A DNA stretch of 61,778 nt from a virus: the IMG/VR virus record IMGVR_UViG_3300025141_010303, positions 1 to 61,778 of that record. The stretch is one strand, 5' to 3'. A model generated the notes under the pieces. The model ran no database searches. It was not told the origin of the DNA and saw only the letters and a program-made list of their open reading frames with translations. Within the stretch, counting starts at the first letter, position 1; each line of letters begins with the position of its first letter. Positions 39,832 through 48,388 of this stretch are shown piece after piece. The position numbers were made by a program, and so were the translations under genes.

Positions 39832-40112
39832 CAACCACTCCAACGCTTTCTATCTAAATCAATATTGTCGTTATCTATCTTATCCATTTCTTCTTTAGTT
39901 AAACCATCACCAAATTCAGTATTATATGGATATTCAAAATCTTCATCCAACACTGGACTATCCATATGAACTTGTGTCACAGAACCACTCACATCAGATG
40001 GGTTTTCCTCATATTCTTCTTTCACCAATTTCGCGTGTTTAGTAACATTCTGTATCAATTGTTCAAGTTCCATTTTCTGTTGTTTCGTCAAAAATTGTTT
40101 ATCTTTTGCCAT
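39831..40112 (-). CDS. Small acidic protein
   Basis: 93 residues: helical N-terminus (FLTKQQKMELEQLIQNVTKHAKLVKEEYEEN) and an acidic tail (NTEFGDGLTKEEMDKIDNDNID). GGAG precedes the ATG. Not recognised. Confidence 0.6.
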   Translation of the reverse strand: MAKDKQFLTKQQKMELEQLIQNVTKHAKLVKEEYEENPSDVSGSVTQVHMDSPVLDEDFEYPYNTEFGDGLTKEEMDKIDNDNIDLDRKRWSG

Positions 40113-40128
40113 AACTTATCTCCATGAT

Positions 40129-40338
40129 TTAATTTCTGTAACTTGCACTTACATCTGATGGATTTACCCACCAAATTTTACCAAGATTGTCAATCACTCT
40201 GATACCCTTGTTTTCTTCAAACTCATCAACTTTCACAAGTGAATCTTTATACAACATTCCATCTACACTTTGAATGTTTCTCTGAACACTAACTTTGTCA
40301 CCAACATTTATTTTTCTATTCTTATAATCAACTAACAT
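40129..40338 (-). CDS. Small SH3/KOW-like protein
   Basis: 69 residues with alternating strands: NRKINVGDKVSVQRNIQS, DSLVKVDEFEENKGIRVIDN, KIWWVNPSDV, like a small SH3-type barrel. The start overlaps the stop of a basic microgene (TAATG). Not recognised. Confidence 0.6.
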   Translation of the reverse strand: MLVDYKNRKINVGDKVSVQRNIQSVDGMLYKDSLVKVDEFEENKGIRVIDNLGKIWWVNPSDVSASYRN

Positions 40339-40502
40339 TAACGTCTCCTACCTTGACCTCTGTATTTCTTTTTATAATGTTTTGCCGTTGTTGAACCATT
40401 TGGTCCACCACCACGATTACATCTTTTAGTGTTATTACTTTTACCCTGCCGTGTCTTTTTAGGATGTGGTGTATGATAAGCCGAAACAATAATTTTAGCC
40501 AT
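40338..40502 (-). CDS. 54-residue basic phage microprotein
   Basis: ATG at 40502 with GGAGA upstream; TAATG overlap at the end. The product (MAKIIVSAYHTPHPKKTRQ..., NTKRCNRGGGPNGSTTAKHY, ending GQGRRR) is very basic and Gly-rich and resembles a small protein conserved among marine T4-like phages in my memory. Nucleic-acid or ribosome binding is likely; function unknown. Confidence 0.7.
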   Translation of the reverse strand: MAKIIVSAYHTPHPKKTRQGKSNNTKRCNRGGGPNGSTTAKHYKKKYRGQGRRR

Positions 40503-40513
40503 TTAATATTCTC

Positions 40514-41062
40514 CTATCTACAAAATGTTTTTGATTTCCAAAACCAACCATTGAATGACAAATAACAATTCGGACATAACAATCTGATGTTTTCCCATAA
40601 CCAATTTTTGTGATCTCCATCTTCAAAATCAACAGCAAGACAACAAGTTCCAGTCTTTAAATTGATTTCATTATATCCACAATTATGACACTCATCCTGC
40701 CAATAACCCTGCTTAATCAACTCTTTCTTCATTGTGCTGTGAGACCACCTCTGTGGTGGTAACTTTCTTTTGCCATATATGATGTCTTCAACCTTTACAA
40801 TCTTGGCTCCCCAACCTTTGGTGTGAATACCAAAACCAGCTTTGTTGTTGTGTTGTTCATAGATACCATACTCTGTAGCATATTTCTTATATGTTGCATT
40901 GTTAATACCTAACCAACGAGCAGCTGCGCTGTTTGACAATGTATGTTTCTGTGATTCCAATATCATATTCTTGGTTACAATCATTCGTTTACCTGGAATA
41001 TGAATTGGCTTTCTGATTGACCCAGTTAACCCACCTAATTGTTTTTTGTCATCATTTTCCAT
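40514..41062 (-). CDS. HNH-like protein with N-terminal helix-turn-helix
   Basis: 182 residues. N-terminal SNSAAARWLGINNATYKKYATEYG (43-66) looks like a helix-turn-helix. The C-terminal part has CHNCGYNEINLKTGTCCLAVDFEDGD and LLCPNC, an HNH-like zinc site in which the usual His pair is replaced by DFEDGD-H. Likely a phage endonuclease or regulator derived from one. Joined to the previous gene through TAA-ATG. Confidence 0.65.
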   Translation of the reverse strand: MENDDKKQLGGLTGSIRKPIHIPGKRMIVTKNMILESQKHTLSNSAAARWLGINNATYKKYATEYGIYEQHNNKAGFGIHTKGWGAKIVKVEDIIYGKRKLPPQRWSHSTMKKELIKQGYWQDECHNCGYNEINLKTGTCCLAVDFEDGDHKNWLWENIRLLCPNCYLSFNGWFWKSKTFCR

Positions 41063-41296
41063 TTAAATTTTCTGATAACTGTGTGCTCGATCATTGACAT
41101 TCAAAATTTCTTTTGTTTTTACATTCTGACCTTGTGTTTCATTTATCTTACGATAAGGCACATTTAATGTAAAATTCATATCGTCACTTAACCAAAAAAG
41201 TTCATGAACTGGAATATCTGAAAATCTACAATGTTCGAACTCCGTGCCCAGACCGGGTGGATTATATCTGTCTTGAACTGGATTGTTAGTTGACAT
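41063..41296 (-). CDS. Small protein of unknown function
   Basis: 77 residues from ATG 41296 (the frame opens with TTG at 41323); it starts two bases after the stop of the microgene upstream. RYNPPGLGTEFEHCRFSDI and WLSDDMNFTLNVPYRK resemble the gene at 37523. Not recognised. Confidence 0.55.
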   Translation of the reverse strand: MSTNNPVQDRYNPPGLGTEFEHCRFSDIPVHELFWLSDDMNFTLNVPYRKINETQGQNVKTKEILNVNDRAHSYQKI

Positions 41297-41297
41297 A

Positions 41298-41465
41298 TTA
41301 TATCTCTTGCCAAGTTCCAGCAAGTTCTACAATACCTGCTATAGCCTCAAATTCATTTTGAACTTCTATGAATTTACCACTAGTTTCAAGTTTGTCATAC
41401 ATTGAATCTAATGCATTTTTGATTATTAATATTTGGTCGTAACCATCTTTACTTATCTTTGACAT
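41298..41465 (-). CDS. 55-residue microprotein
   Basis: ATG at 41465 after a strong AGGAGGA. The product (MSKISKDGYDQILIIKNAL..., ending AGIVELAGTWQEI) is helical and acidic. The 34-base leader is nearly repeated before the gene at 41525, suggesting duplication of the translation signal. Not recognised. Confidence 0.65.
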   Translation of the reverse strand: MSKISKDGYDQILIIKNALDSMYDKLETSGKFIEVQNEFEAIAGIVELAGTWQEI

Positions 41466-41524
41466 TTTATTTGTCCTCCTGTGATAATTGTTTTTTTTGT
41501 TTTTCTATCTTATTCAAACTATTA

Positions 41525-41806
41525 TTAACTTAACAAACCGAGTACTGCAGTGTTAAAACTTCCACTTACCACTGGTGGTATAACTGTAACATAATAATCT
41601 ACTGAACTCGTCATATGACACAAAATTGCTGCCTTTATCGTAGCAGTATTCGCGTCTTCTGCTGTGTCGTGGTCAACCCAAAATTCTGGCTGGCCATCTG
41701 ATCCAGACACTCTGAATGTCCAGTATCCAAAACTACCGTCAACATAATTCTTTTCAGCTGATTCCACCCTTGAAGCTGTTGCTTGACTTAATGTAAAATT
41801 TGCCAT
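41525..41806 (-). CDS. Small beta-rich protein, possibly virion-related
   Basis: 93 residues: YVDGSFGYWTFRVSGSDGQPEFWVDHDTAEDANTATIKAAI and DYYVTVIPPVVSGS suggest a beta sandwich. AGGAG precedes the ATG; the upstream leader matches that at 41465. Not recognised. Confidence 0.6.
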   Translation of the reverse strand: MANFTLSQATASRVESAEKNYVDGSFGYWTFRVSGSDGQPEFWVDHDTAEDANTATIKAAILCHMTSSVDYYVTVIPPVVSGSFNTAVLGLLS

Positions 41807-41807
41807 T

Positions 41808-42011
41808 TTATTTGTTCTCCTGTAATAATTGTTTTTCTAATTGTTTAGGTTCTTCTTCATCATCTGAATTATTTTTCTTTAAAAATTCACCAATGTTGTT
41901 ACCCAATCTTCTTAACTCACCTAACGCAAGTTCTCTAATGAATGGTTCTTGATCTTTTTCAAGAACTGTTGTCATAAGTTTTGTTATGTATATTCCTAAT
42001 TTATCACCCAT
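41808..42011 (-). CDS. Small helical protein
   Basis: 67 residues from ATG 42011 (TTG three bases earlier). Amphipathic helices and an acidic C-terminus (NNSDDEEEPKQLEKQLLQENK). Overlaps the next gene. Not recognised. Confidence 0.55.
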   Translation of the reverse strand: MGDKLGIYITKLMTTVLEKDQEPFIRELALGELRRLGNNIGEFLKKNNSDDEEEPKQLEKQLLQENK

Positions 42012-42219
42012 CAATATTATCCTCTTTTATATCAAAATTCACTCTTAAAAAGTTAATTGTTTTCTGGCAATTCATATGTGGATATTCTCTTGGTGGGCCC
42101 AACATTTTAATCGCTTCTCCAACAACCTCTTTAACCAATGTCGTTTGTTCGATGCATCGAATGCAAGTGTCATCACCTGCATAATTTAATTCGATTCCAT
42201 CTTTGTTTTTATATTTCAT
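42004..42219 (-). CDS. Small Cys-containing protein
   Basis: 71 residues with DDTCIRCIEQT (CxxC) and a later HMNCQK, a possible zinc site. ATGA overlap with the lipoprotein stop. Not recognised. Confidence 0.55.
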   Translation of the reverse strand: MKYKNKDGIELNYAGDDTCIRCIEQTTLVKEVVGEAIKMLGPPREYPHMNCQKTINFLRVNFDIKEDNIDG

Positions 42220-42656
42220 TCTACTATAACCCCTAATGAATCTACATATGTTATTTGACAGTTATCTACATATCCACAATATACTTTAATTGTATCTCCA
42301 ATAAAATCTTCCCATACACCAAGAACTGTGTGGGCAATTCCTTCCCTATCTGTATAACTATCTGTATTTACAAGATATACCCAATTATTTATTCCCATAT
42401 ATTCCACATTGTATTGTTTATCAGTTATCCAACTGATTTTCTCATATGATAAACCAGTTTCCGCATTCAATGTAGAAAATGTTTGAATATAATTATCAAG
42501 AAATTCCATATGATAATAACCATTTTCATCTTGTTCTAAACTTGGTGCTGATATATCTAAATAACTATATTCACAATTCATCAAGCCGGTTTGTGAATTA
42601 CAACCAATTAACAACATTACATATATAAATATATATAATTTACTAAAACCTACCAT
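42216..42656 (-). CDS. Predicted lipoprotein
   Basis: 146 residues: N-terminal hydrophobic segment with lipobox LLIGC (Cys19), so cleavage and lipidation are expected. The mature part is acidic and beta-rich (EYSYLDISAPS, YHMEFLDNYI, KVYCGYVDNCQI). Phage lipoproteins often act in superinfection exclusion at the envelope (T5 Llp, for example); that role here is inference. The start overlaps the microgene stop. Confidence 0.72.
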   Translation of the reverse strand: MVGFSKLYIFIYVMLLIGCNSQTGLMNCEYSYLDISAPSLEQDENGYYHMEFLDNYIQTFSTLNAETGLSYEKISWITDKQYNVEYMGINNWVYLVNTDSYTDREGIAHTVLGVWEDFIGDTIKVYCGYVDNCQITYVDSLGVIVE

Positions 42657-42781
42657 TTTTTTATCGTCTCTCTACGCTGTTTTTTCTTATTCTCTTTTCT
42701 CTGCTTCTTCTTCTTCAACCTCTTGTCTTGCTTCCTCTGTTGTTTATCATTATCCCAATAATGCGGATCTGTCTTTTGCAT
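42650..42781 (-). CDS. 43-residue highly basic microprotein
   Basis: ATG at 42781; product MQKTDPHYWDNDKQQRK... followed by a long Lys/Arg/Gln helix ending IKKW. Its stop overlaps the lipoprotein ATG by seven bases. Promoter copy 12 is upstream. Highly basic helix suggests nucleic-acid binding. Not recognised. Confidence 0.55.
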   Translation of the reverse strand: MQKTDPHYWDNDKQQRKQDKRLKKKKQRKENKKKQRRETIKKW

Positions 42782-42812
42782 CTTTTTTGTTACCTTCGTG
42801 TTTATTAATTAT

Positions 42813-42842
42813 AAGTTACAACTTTTTTACTATATAAGTCAA
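42813..42842 (-). promoter_or_regulatory. Conserved promoter copy 12 (weak -10)
   Basis: TTGACT at 42837-42842 and TAACTT at 42813-42818, spacing 18. It lies just after the end of the glycan operon and drives the microgene and lipoprotein. Confidence 0.65.
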
Positions 42843-42847
42843 GCTTT

Positions 42848-43696
42848 TTATTCATCAATTACGGCTCGACCTTTTAACTGTTCCCAATCTCTTTCGGGTC
42901 TTACTTTAAGATTTGTTTCCCAAGCACCTTTGATTGTATTTACATCTACACCCACACTTTTAGCGAATGATATAATTGCGTTGATATCTTTCGGAAAACA
43001 ACTGCCACCAAATCCCATTTTCCCATCTGGTCCAGGAACATTCAGGTGTGAGTCACCAACCCTACCATCTGCTACAAACCCTTCTAACGCTGTCTCCCAG
43101 TCAGCTCCAATTGTGTCACACATCTGTTTCATTTCATTTGCAAAAGATACTTTTACTGCAAAAAATACATTACTGAAATATTTAATCATCTCAGCTGTCT
43201 TATAATCAGTTTGAATTATATGACAATATTTAAATCTTTCATTAAACAATTCAGATACTTTGGATGTATATAATTTATCTCCACCTAATATCACTCTATC
43301 TTGATTTATGAAATCTAATCTTGAAGATTTTTCCGTAAGGAATTCAGGATTAAATACAATGTTCAATTCCGGAAACTTTTCTTGCAACATTTCAGTGGTA
43401 CCTGGAATAACAGTAGATTTTAGAATTATTATATTATTCTGTTTTTTGTTTACATCATTTATCTCGTCAAATACTTTGTATATAAGTTTTAAACTAATAT
43501 TCCCATTTTTATCCATTGGTGTTGGCACTGATACAAATACAAAATCTGAATCATTTACAGTTTCATCTAATGTGTTTAGTGACCGTTCTGGTATTTTATC
43601 ATACACTTTCACTTCACACTTACCAGTCGATGCTGGTGAAAATCCATGAGAGATTGCTCCACCTACATATCCATTACCGACTACACCTATTTTCAT
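42848..43696 (-). CDS. Truncated UDP-sugar 6-dehydrogenase-like enzyme
   Basis: 282 residues, shorter than the usual 390-450 because the C-terminal UDP-binding domain is absent. NAD site GNGYVG (8-13); VPTPMDKNG (58-66); GSCFPKD (231-237) with the catalytic Cys233 and Lys. These oxidise UDP-glucose or GDP-mannose to uronic acids. Lack of the second Rossmann domain may change the substrate or abolish activity, but similar short versions occur in phages and bacteria. Joined to the next gene through ATGA. Confidence 0.75.
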   Translation of the reverse strand: MKIGVVGNGYVGGAISHGFSPASTGKCEVKVYDKIPERSLNTLDETVNDSDFVFVSVPTPMDKNGNISLKLIYKVFDEINDVNKKQNNIIILKSTVIPGTTEMLQEKFPELNIVFNPEFLTEKSSRLDFINQDRVILGGDKLYTSKVSELFNERFKYCHIIQTDYKTAEMIKYFSNVFFAVKVSFANEMKQMCDTIGADWETALEGFVADGRVGDSHLNVPGPDGKMGFGGSCFPKDINAIISFAKSVGVDVNTIKGAWETNLKVRPERDWEQLKGRAVIDE

Positions 43697-44556
43697 TTAT
43701 TTTCCTCCGACCATTTTGTTATATAATCAACCAATCTTTTCCTAGGATTCCATCCTAAAGTATTTTTTGCCAAAGTGTTATCAGCTAAAGTGAAAGGATA
43801 TTCACCAGATCTTTGTGGTAAATAAACTCGACTGTGACATGAGTCACCAAACATACTAGCAACTTCATTGATAGAATAATTTTTACCTCTTCCCAATTCA
43901 AATATTTCACATTCTAATTCTTTTTCAGACATCAAAATCAAAGCATCTACAATGTCATCTATGTGTGTGAAATCTCTTCTCTGCTCTCCAGTTCCAACAA
44001 TTGTAAATGGTTTGTTGTCTCTAAATTGCTTTTCAAATATCCCAATGACAGTAGCATATTCACCATCTTCAAGTTGATGTGGACCATACACATTATAAAA
44101 TCTAGCAATAGCTGTACTGATATCGTAAACTTTATTATAAAGTTCGCACAATTGTTCTCCACTATATTTAGACCAAGCATAAGGACTTCCATACAATCCA
44201 TGATGAAATGTACTTGAACCTGAATAAATAATTTTAGCTTTCATATTTCTAGCATATTCTAAAACATTTAAAGTTGAAATAAAATTATTATGAATTGTTT
44301 TTATTGGTTTTTTCAAAGATGGTTGTATTCTAGCCAAAGCAGCTAAATGAAATATCACATCAGGTTTATCCATAAAAAATGAATAATCAGCTGTTTCTAA
44401 CAAATCTACATCAAAATACTGACAACCTTTTTGTTCATTCTCTTTATATCCTGTACTGTAATTATCTAACGATACTACCTTGTGATCATCCTCTATCAAT
44501 CTTTTAATCAAATTAGTTCCTACAAAACCAACTCCACCTGTTACTAACGCTCGCAT
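43693..44556 (-). CDS. NAD-dependent nucleotide-sugar epimerase/dehydratase (GalE-like)
   Basis: 287 residues: GGVGFVG (7-13) NAD site, LDNYSTG, the HLAA block, SGSSTFHHG and YAWSK (about 126-130) with the catalytic Tyr and Lys. Family is extended short-chain dehydrogenases, probably a UDP-hexose 4-epimerase. It precedes the UDP-sugar dehydrogenase, making a plausible pair for uronic acid sugar. Confidence 0.82.
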   Translation of the reverse strand: MRALVTGGVGFVGTNLIKRLIEDDHKVVSLDNYSTGYKENEQKGCQYFDVDLLETADYSFFMDKPDVIFHLAALARIQPSLKKPIKTIHNNFISTLNVLEYARNMKAKIIYSGSSTFHHGLYGSPYAWSKYSGEQLCELYNKVYDISTAIARFYNVYGPHQLEDGEYATVIGIFEKQFRDNKPFTIVGTGEQRRDFTHIDDIVDALILMSEKELECEIFELGRGKNYSINEVASMFGDSCHSRVYLPQRSGEYPFTLADNTLAKNTLGWNPRKRLVDYITKWSEENK

Positions 44557-45797
44557 TTAATTAACTCCTTCTCATATGTTTTTAATAAATTAATTACTAG
44601 TTCAAATATATCATATAACATCACCTCACCAACTTCACCACTGTCTTGTAAAATCTCTGGAAGTTGAGTTAAAAATTGAAAATTGTCATTTGTTAATTTA
44701 GATGCATCAAACTCTACAACTATATCATGCTCTAACGTTGCCTCACCATGATTATACTCTATCTTTGACTGTAAATTATATAAAGTATTTTTTTGTTCTT
44801 TTGTAATGTAATCTATAATATTAATATCCGGTTCTTCAACATAAATTTTAGAACACCAGGGTTCTAATGCTTCCAATATTTTAAGTGTACATTTATCAAC
44901 AACAAAACAAATATCATATTTGGGTAATATAATTGGTTTCATCATTTCATCGTGTTTTACCATATGCCCCCATTTACGAATAAAATTTCTTGTGCTTCGT
45001 TCATTCTGTTTCAACCACTCATCTGTTTCTCTATTCTTCATAAACACTTCACCAGTCGGGTTTCTCTTAGCACCATCAGCAAACCTTGAACCTCTACAAG
45101 TCATGTGATATACAAAACCATTCCAAGTCTGAACTAACTTATATCCAGCCAATACAAATCTATTAAATATATCTGAATCTTCCTTTGACTGTGGTGCATA
45201 CAGTGGGTCGTGCCCGCCAATGGATTGAAAATCTTCTTTCATTATAGCCCATGGTGCAAAGATACCCTCTGTGGTTGTATTTTTTTTATATGATTCATAT
45301 TCATTTAACAATTCTTGTTCTCTAAACTCTTCTGGTTCAATCCCAAAATCTTTAATAATTTTCTCAGGACCAGGTGGATGTAAAGGTGGCTCTATACGAG
45401 TTGCACTTACTACCTTACCTCGTTCTAAATGTTTAAGTATCTCCGTATCTAAGTTAGGACAGGCATACATATCACTATGCCAAATCATAACTATATCATT
45501 AGTTGCCACTTCATTTATAAGTTTATCATATCCTAAAGTGTGTCCCATTCTGTTTGGTTCACCTGTGTTTTCTCCAAACCAAGTTCCATCATTTACAACA
45601 AATTTGAAATTTTTATCTTTCTTTACCGTTTCCTCACACCATTCTACTGTTCCATCATTTGAAAAATCTGATAAAACACATATCTCGTGCCTATAACCTA
45701 AATTCTTTCTGATGCTATTATAACTCCACTCTAAATAAACTTTATTATTTCTTGATGGATTAATGAAACTTATTACTCTATCGTCTCGTTTTGACAT
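44544..45797 (-). CDS. Family 2-type glycosyltransferase with C-terminal extension
   Basis: 417 residues. N-terminal GT-A domain: RNNKVYLEWSYNSIRKNLG, EICVLSDFSNDGTVEW (around 39-54), and MIWHSDMYACP with the metal-binding acidic residue; the acceptor region has GGHDPLYAPQSKEDSDIF. The last 130 residues form a different helical/beta domain. It would add a sugar to the growing glycan on the cytoplasmic side. Confidence 0.75.
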   Translation of the reverse strand: MSKRDDRVISFINPSRNNKVYLEWSYNSIRKNLGYRHEICVLSDFSNDGTVEWCEETVKKDKNFKFVVNDGTWFGENTGEPNRMGHTLGYDKLINEVATNDIVMIWHSDMYACPNLDTEILKHLERGKVVSATRIEPPLHPPGPEKIIKDFGIEPEEFREQELLNEYESYKKNTTTEGIFAPWAIMKEDFQSIGGHDPLYAPQSKEDSDIFNRFVLAGYKLVQTWNGFVYHMTCRGSRFADGAKRNPTGEVFMKNRETDEWLKQNERSTRNFIRKWGHMVKHDEMMKPIILPKYDICFVVDKCTLKILEALEPWCSKIYVEEPDINIIDYITKEQKNTLYNLQSKIEYNHGEATLEHDIVVEFDASKLTNDNFQFLTQLPEILQDSGEVGEVMLYDIFELVINLLKTYEKELIKCER

Positions 45798-46761
45798 TTA
45801 TAACCTCTCTCATAACTTTTTTCATATTATAAATATATATATCTTCTCCGAAAAGTTTATTATAATTTTCTTTAGTTTCTTCTGAACATCTTTTATAGAA
45901 TTTGGGATTCTTGACTAATCTCATAGCAATCTCTCTAGCAAGATTTAAATTTCCATAACTTACTGTACAGTGTGGATGTAATTCTTCTTGTGTGTCTAAT
46001 CCACTGTAACCAATACAAGGTATTCCCCAATAAGCACAATTCAGAGCAAATGTTCCAGCAGCATGTGTTGGCATCAAGTGAACAGCGTACTTAAACTGAG
46101 ATAAATGATTGACCCAATCAACCCAATTCATGTATGGTAGGTGAGTTAGGTTTTCCATTTGATCTTCAAGATCTATTTTCCTACCCATTGATGGTGCATG
46201 TATTTCTACAGATTCTTTATCCCATTTACCAAACTCTGTTGCTGTCATATAAGAATCAAATCCCCCATACCATCTAACCATGTTACCACCAATTATCACA
46301 TTATTATTTTTTGTTTTTGATTCTTTAAGACTATCTTCAATCATTAAAGATTTATTCTGATAGATATGTTTCTTTTGTGTGAGTCCTTTAAAGTATTCAA
46401 CGTCAGATTGATTATGTGCAAATATCACATCCATTTCCATCAAAGTGTTATAAAACCATATCTGTTGTTCCATTGGATAATCTTGAAAATACCATACTGG
46501 ACCTTCTTGCATAAATCCTATCTTTTTACATACTCTTCTCATTTGTTCAGTCATGGAAAATTGCATTAAATTATCAATTTTTGTCTTCGGTATTATTACA
46601 ATACCCAAATCATACATATTATCTTGAAGTTTTGGTAATTTGTTAATAGGATGATGTATTGCATCAAGTGCAACATACCAAGCATATTCTGTTCTCATAT
46701 TATTAAAATCTCGTGAAATCTTACCATCAAATGGTGATTCACTAAAAAATGTTATTCTCAC
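45778..46761 (-). CDS. GT-B-type glycosyltransferase-like protein
   Basis: 327 residues. SESPFDGKISRDFNN at the start, GGNMVRWYGG (about 158) and AVHLMPTHAAGTFALNCAYWGIPCIGY (about 231-257) suggest a GT-B nucleotide-sugar domain. The overlap with the previous gene shows an operon. The family is not precisely recognised. Confidence 0.65.
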   Translation of the reverse strand: MRITFFSESPFDGKISRDFNNMRTEYAWYVALDAIHHPINKLPKLQDNMYDLGIVIIPKTKIDNLMQFSMTEQMRRVCKKIGFMQEGPVWYFQDYPMEQQIWFYNTLMEMDVIFAHNQSDVEYFKGLTQKKHIYQNKSLMIEDSLKESKTKNNNVIIGGNMVRWYGGFDSYMTATEFGKWDKESVEIHAPSMGRKIDLEDQMENLTHLPYMNWVDWVNHLSQFKYAVHLMPTHAAGTFALNCAYWGIPCIGYSGLDTQEELHPHCTVSYGNLNLAREIAMRLVKNPKFYKRCSEETKENYNKLFGEDIYIYNMKKVMREVINVKTRR

Positions 46762-47432
46762 AATAACTCCTGTAATTTTGTGTATTTCAATTCATATTCT
46801 TGTTCTAAAAACTTCAAAATATTTCTAAAATTTTCATAATTTTTGTCATCCCAAATATTGTCATTCCAATCACCTGCTATGTGAGATTGAAACATAAAAG
46901 TATTTCCATATGATTGAATGGAGTCGGTTTCATGTATACCATCACAACCAACAAATGTTTTACAGTTCCATTTAACTCCATGGTTGTGTTGTTCATGGAT
47001 TGCTGCATAATCAAAATATCTACCTATAACTTTTATTGCATTTGTATGAGCTAGCCAACCAGGATTTCTCCAACCTTTTGGTCTGTAACCTACAGCTTCC
47101 CATTCAGATAAACACTCCTTTACTCTTTCTGAAGCTGATTCTTCTGTATCTGTTTCAAAAAACTCACACTCACCTATACCTTCTATTCTACAACTATGGT
47201 AATGACCATGAGCCGCTAACTCTACCCATTCCTTACTCTTCCAAAAATCAACCCAATCCTTAAATAATGTTAAAGGATATCTGTTATGATAATTAGATGG
47301 AATGAATAATGTAAACTTACAACCAAACTCCTTATTAAGTTCCTCTAAATACCCAACAGCTTCATCACCTTCACAACCCCAACCTTTTTCAGGATGTAAA
47401 TCATCTATTGATATTGTCACATTCTGTGTCAA
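46758..47432 (-). CDS. Polysaccharide deacetylase-like protein (CE4-type)
   Basis: 224 residues. SIDDL (8-12) supplies the catalytic/metal Asp pair; AAHGHYH (about 73-79) resembles the His-x3-His metal motif; GYRPKGWRNPGW (about 114) resembles motif 3. It removes acetyl from N-acetyl sugars or is a homologue that acts on glycan intermediates. It lies next to an LmbE-type deacetylase gene. Moderate confidence. Confidence 0.68.
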   Translation of the reverse strand: MTQNVTISIDDLHPEKGWGCEGDEAVGYLEELNKEFGCKFTLFIPSNYHNRYPLTLFKDWVDFWKSKEWVELAAHGHYHSCRIEGIGECEFFETDTEESASERVKECLSEWEAVGYRPKGWRNPGWLAHTNAIKVIGRYFDYAAIHEQHNHGVKWNCKTFVGCDGIHETDSIQSYGNTFMFQSHIAGDWNDNIWDDKNYENFRNILKFLEQEYELKYTKLQELL

Positions 47433-48388
47433 AATTCTTCCTTAATAGTTTTAATTAATTCACTATAATCATTTTTATTACTATAATTTATTTTGTGTCC
47501 ATATTCTTTAGCTGATTCTATGTTATTTATTTCTTCTATAACATCAAACACAGGAATCACATTTGAATCAGATAATTTTCTCCAATAACTTTCATTTGAA
47601 AAATAATTAGGTCTTAACTCTCTGCCCTGAGTTATGTACAGAATGGTAACACCACCAAACAGACTTGACAGTATGCCATTCCCACCACACACACTTATAA
47701 ACTTTTCAGTATTTGCCATAATTTTTAATTGTACTTCATTATATGTGTATTGTGGATATTTTTTAACTATATCATCAAATAACCAAACATTATCCATATG
47801 ATTAGGTAAATCTCTATCACTAATAACACCAACACCTTCTACATTAGCTAATATATCTAAATTTAAATTCACTGAATTAAATTCATTTTGATCAATGGTA
47901 AATCCCTCTCTATTTGTTGGTCTTTTATATATGACAACATAATCATTTTCTGTTAGGTAAGTAAACATTTCATACAAAGTTGGTATATCAAAAAAATGAT
48001 ATTTTGGAGGGTTACCGTGTTCAAAATTATAAATATTAGATATGAAAACTATAGGTTTATCAAAATCAAATTCTGTATTTCTATAATGTCTTTTAAATGG
48101 TGGACATTCCCATTCTGAATAATCTAAAACTGCTGGTCTTGTCATTACAGTTCCAGCTTTGGTATCACCATGTATCCAGTTGTTAGGTAAATTATTTAAT
48201 CCAGCGGCTTCATTGTCAATAGTTCTATGTCTAAATGATTCCTCTACATCATCACAAAAATAATAAAAAGGTTTCATATCTTTAGATGTAATCACTTTAT
48301 CTAGTTCACCTCTTTGTTGTAACCAATAAGCATATGGAACTGCCAATGCCAATTCAATTCCAAATTCTGGATTTGTTTTTACAATCAT
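47429..48388 (-). CDS. Putative glycosyltransferase-like protein
   Basis: 319 residues. N-terminal MIVKTNPEFGIELALAVPYAYWL and KPIVFISNIYNFEHG; the region VQLKIMANTEKFISVCGGNGILSSLFGG (about 219-246) looks like the nucleotide-sugar part of a fucosyltransferase- or heptosyltransferase-like fold. Coupled to both neighbours by ATGA. Not confidently assigned. Confidence 0.55.
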   Translation of the reverse strand: MIVKTNPEFGIELALAVPYAYWLQQRGELDKVITSKDMKPFYYFCDDVEESFRHRTIDNEAAGLNNLPNNWIHGDTKAGTVMTRPAVLDYSEWECPPFKRHYRNTEFDFDKPIVFISNIYNFEHGNPPKYHFFDIPTLYEMFTYLTENDYVVIYKRPTNREGFTIDQNEFNSVNLNLDILANVEGVGVISDRDLPNHMDNVWLFDDIVKKYPQYTYNEVQLKIMANTEKFISVCGGNGILSSLFGGVTILYITQGRELRPNYFSNESYWRKLSDSNVIPVFDVIEEINNIESAKEYGHKINYSNKNDYSELIKTIKEEF

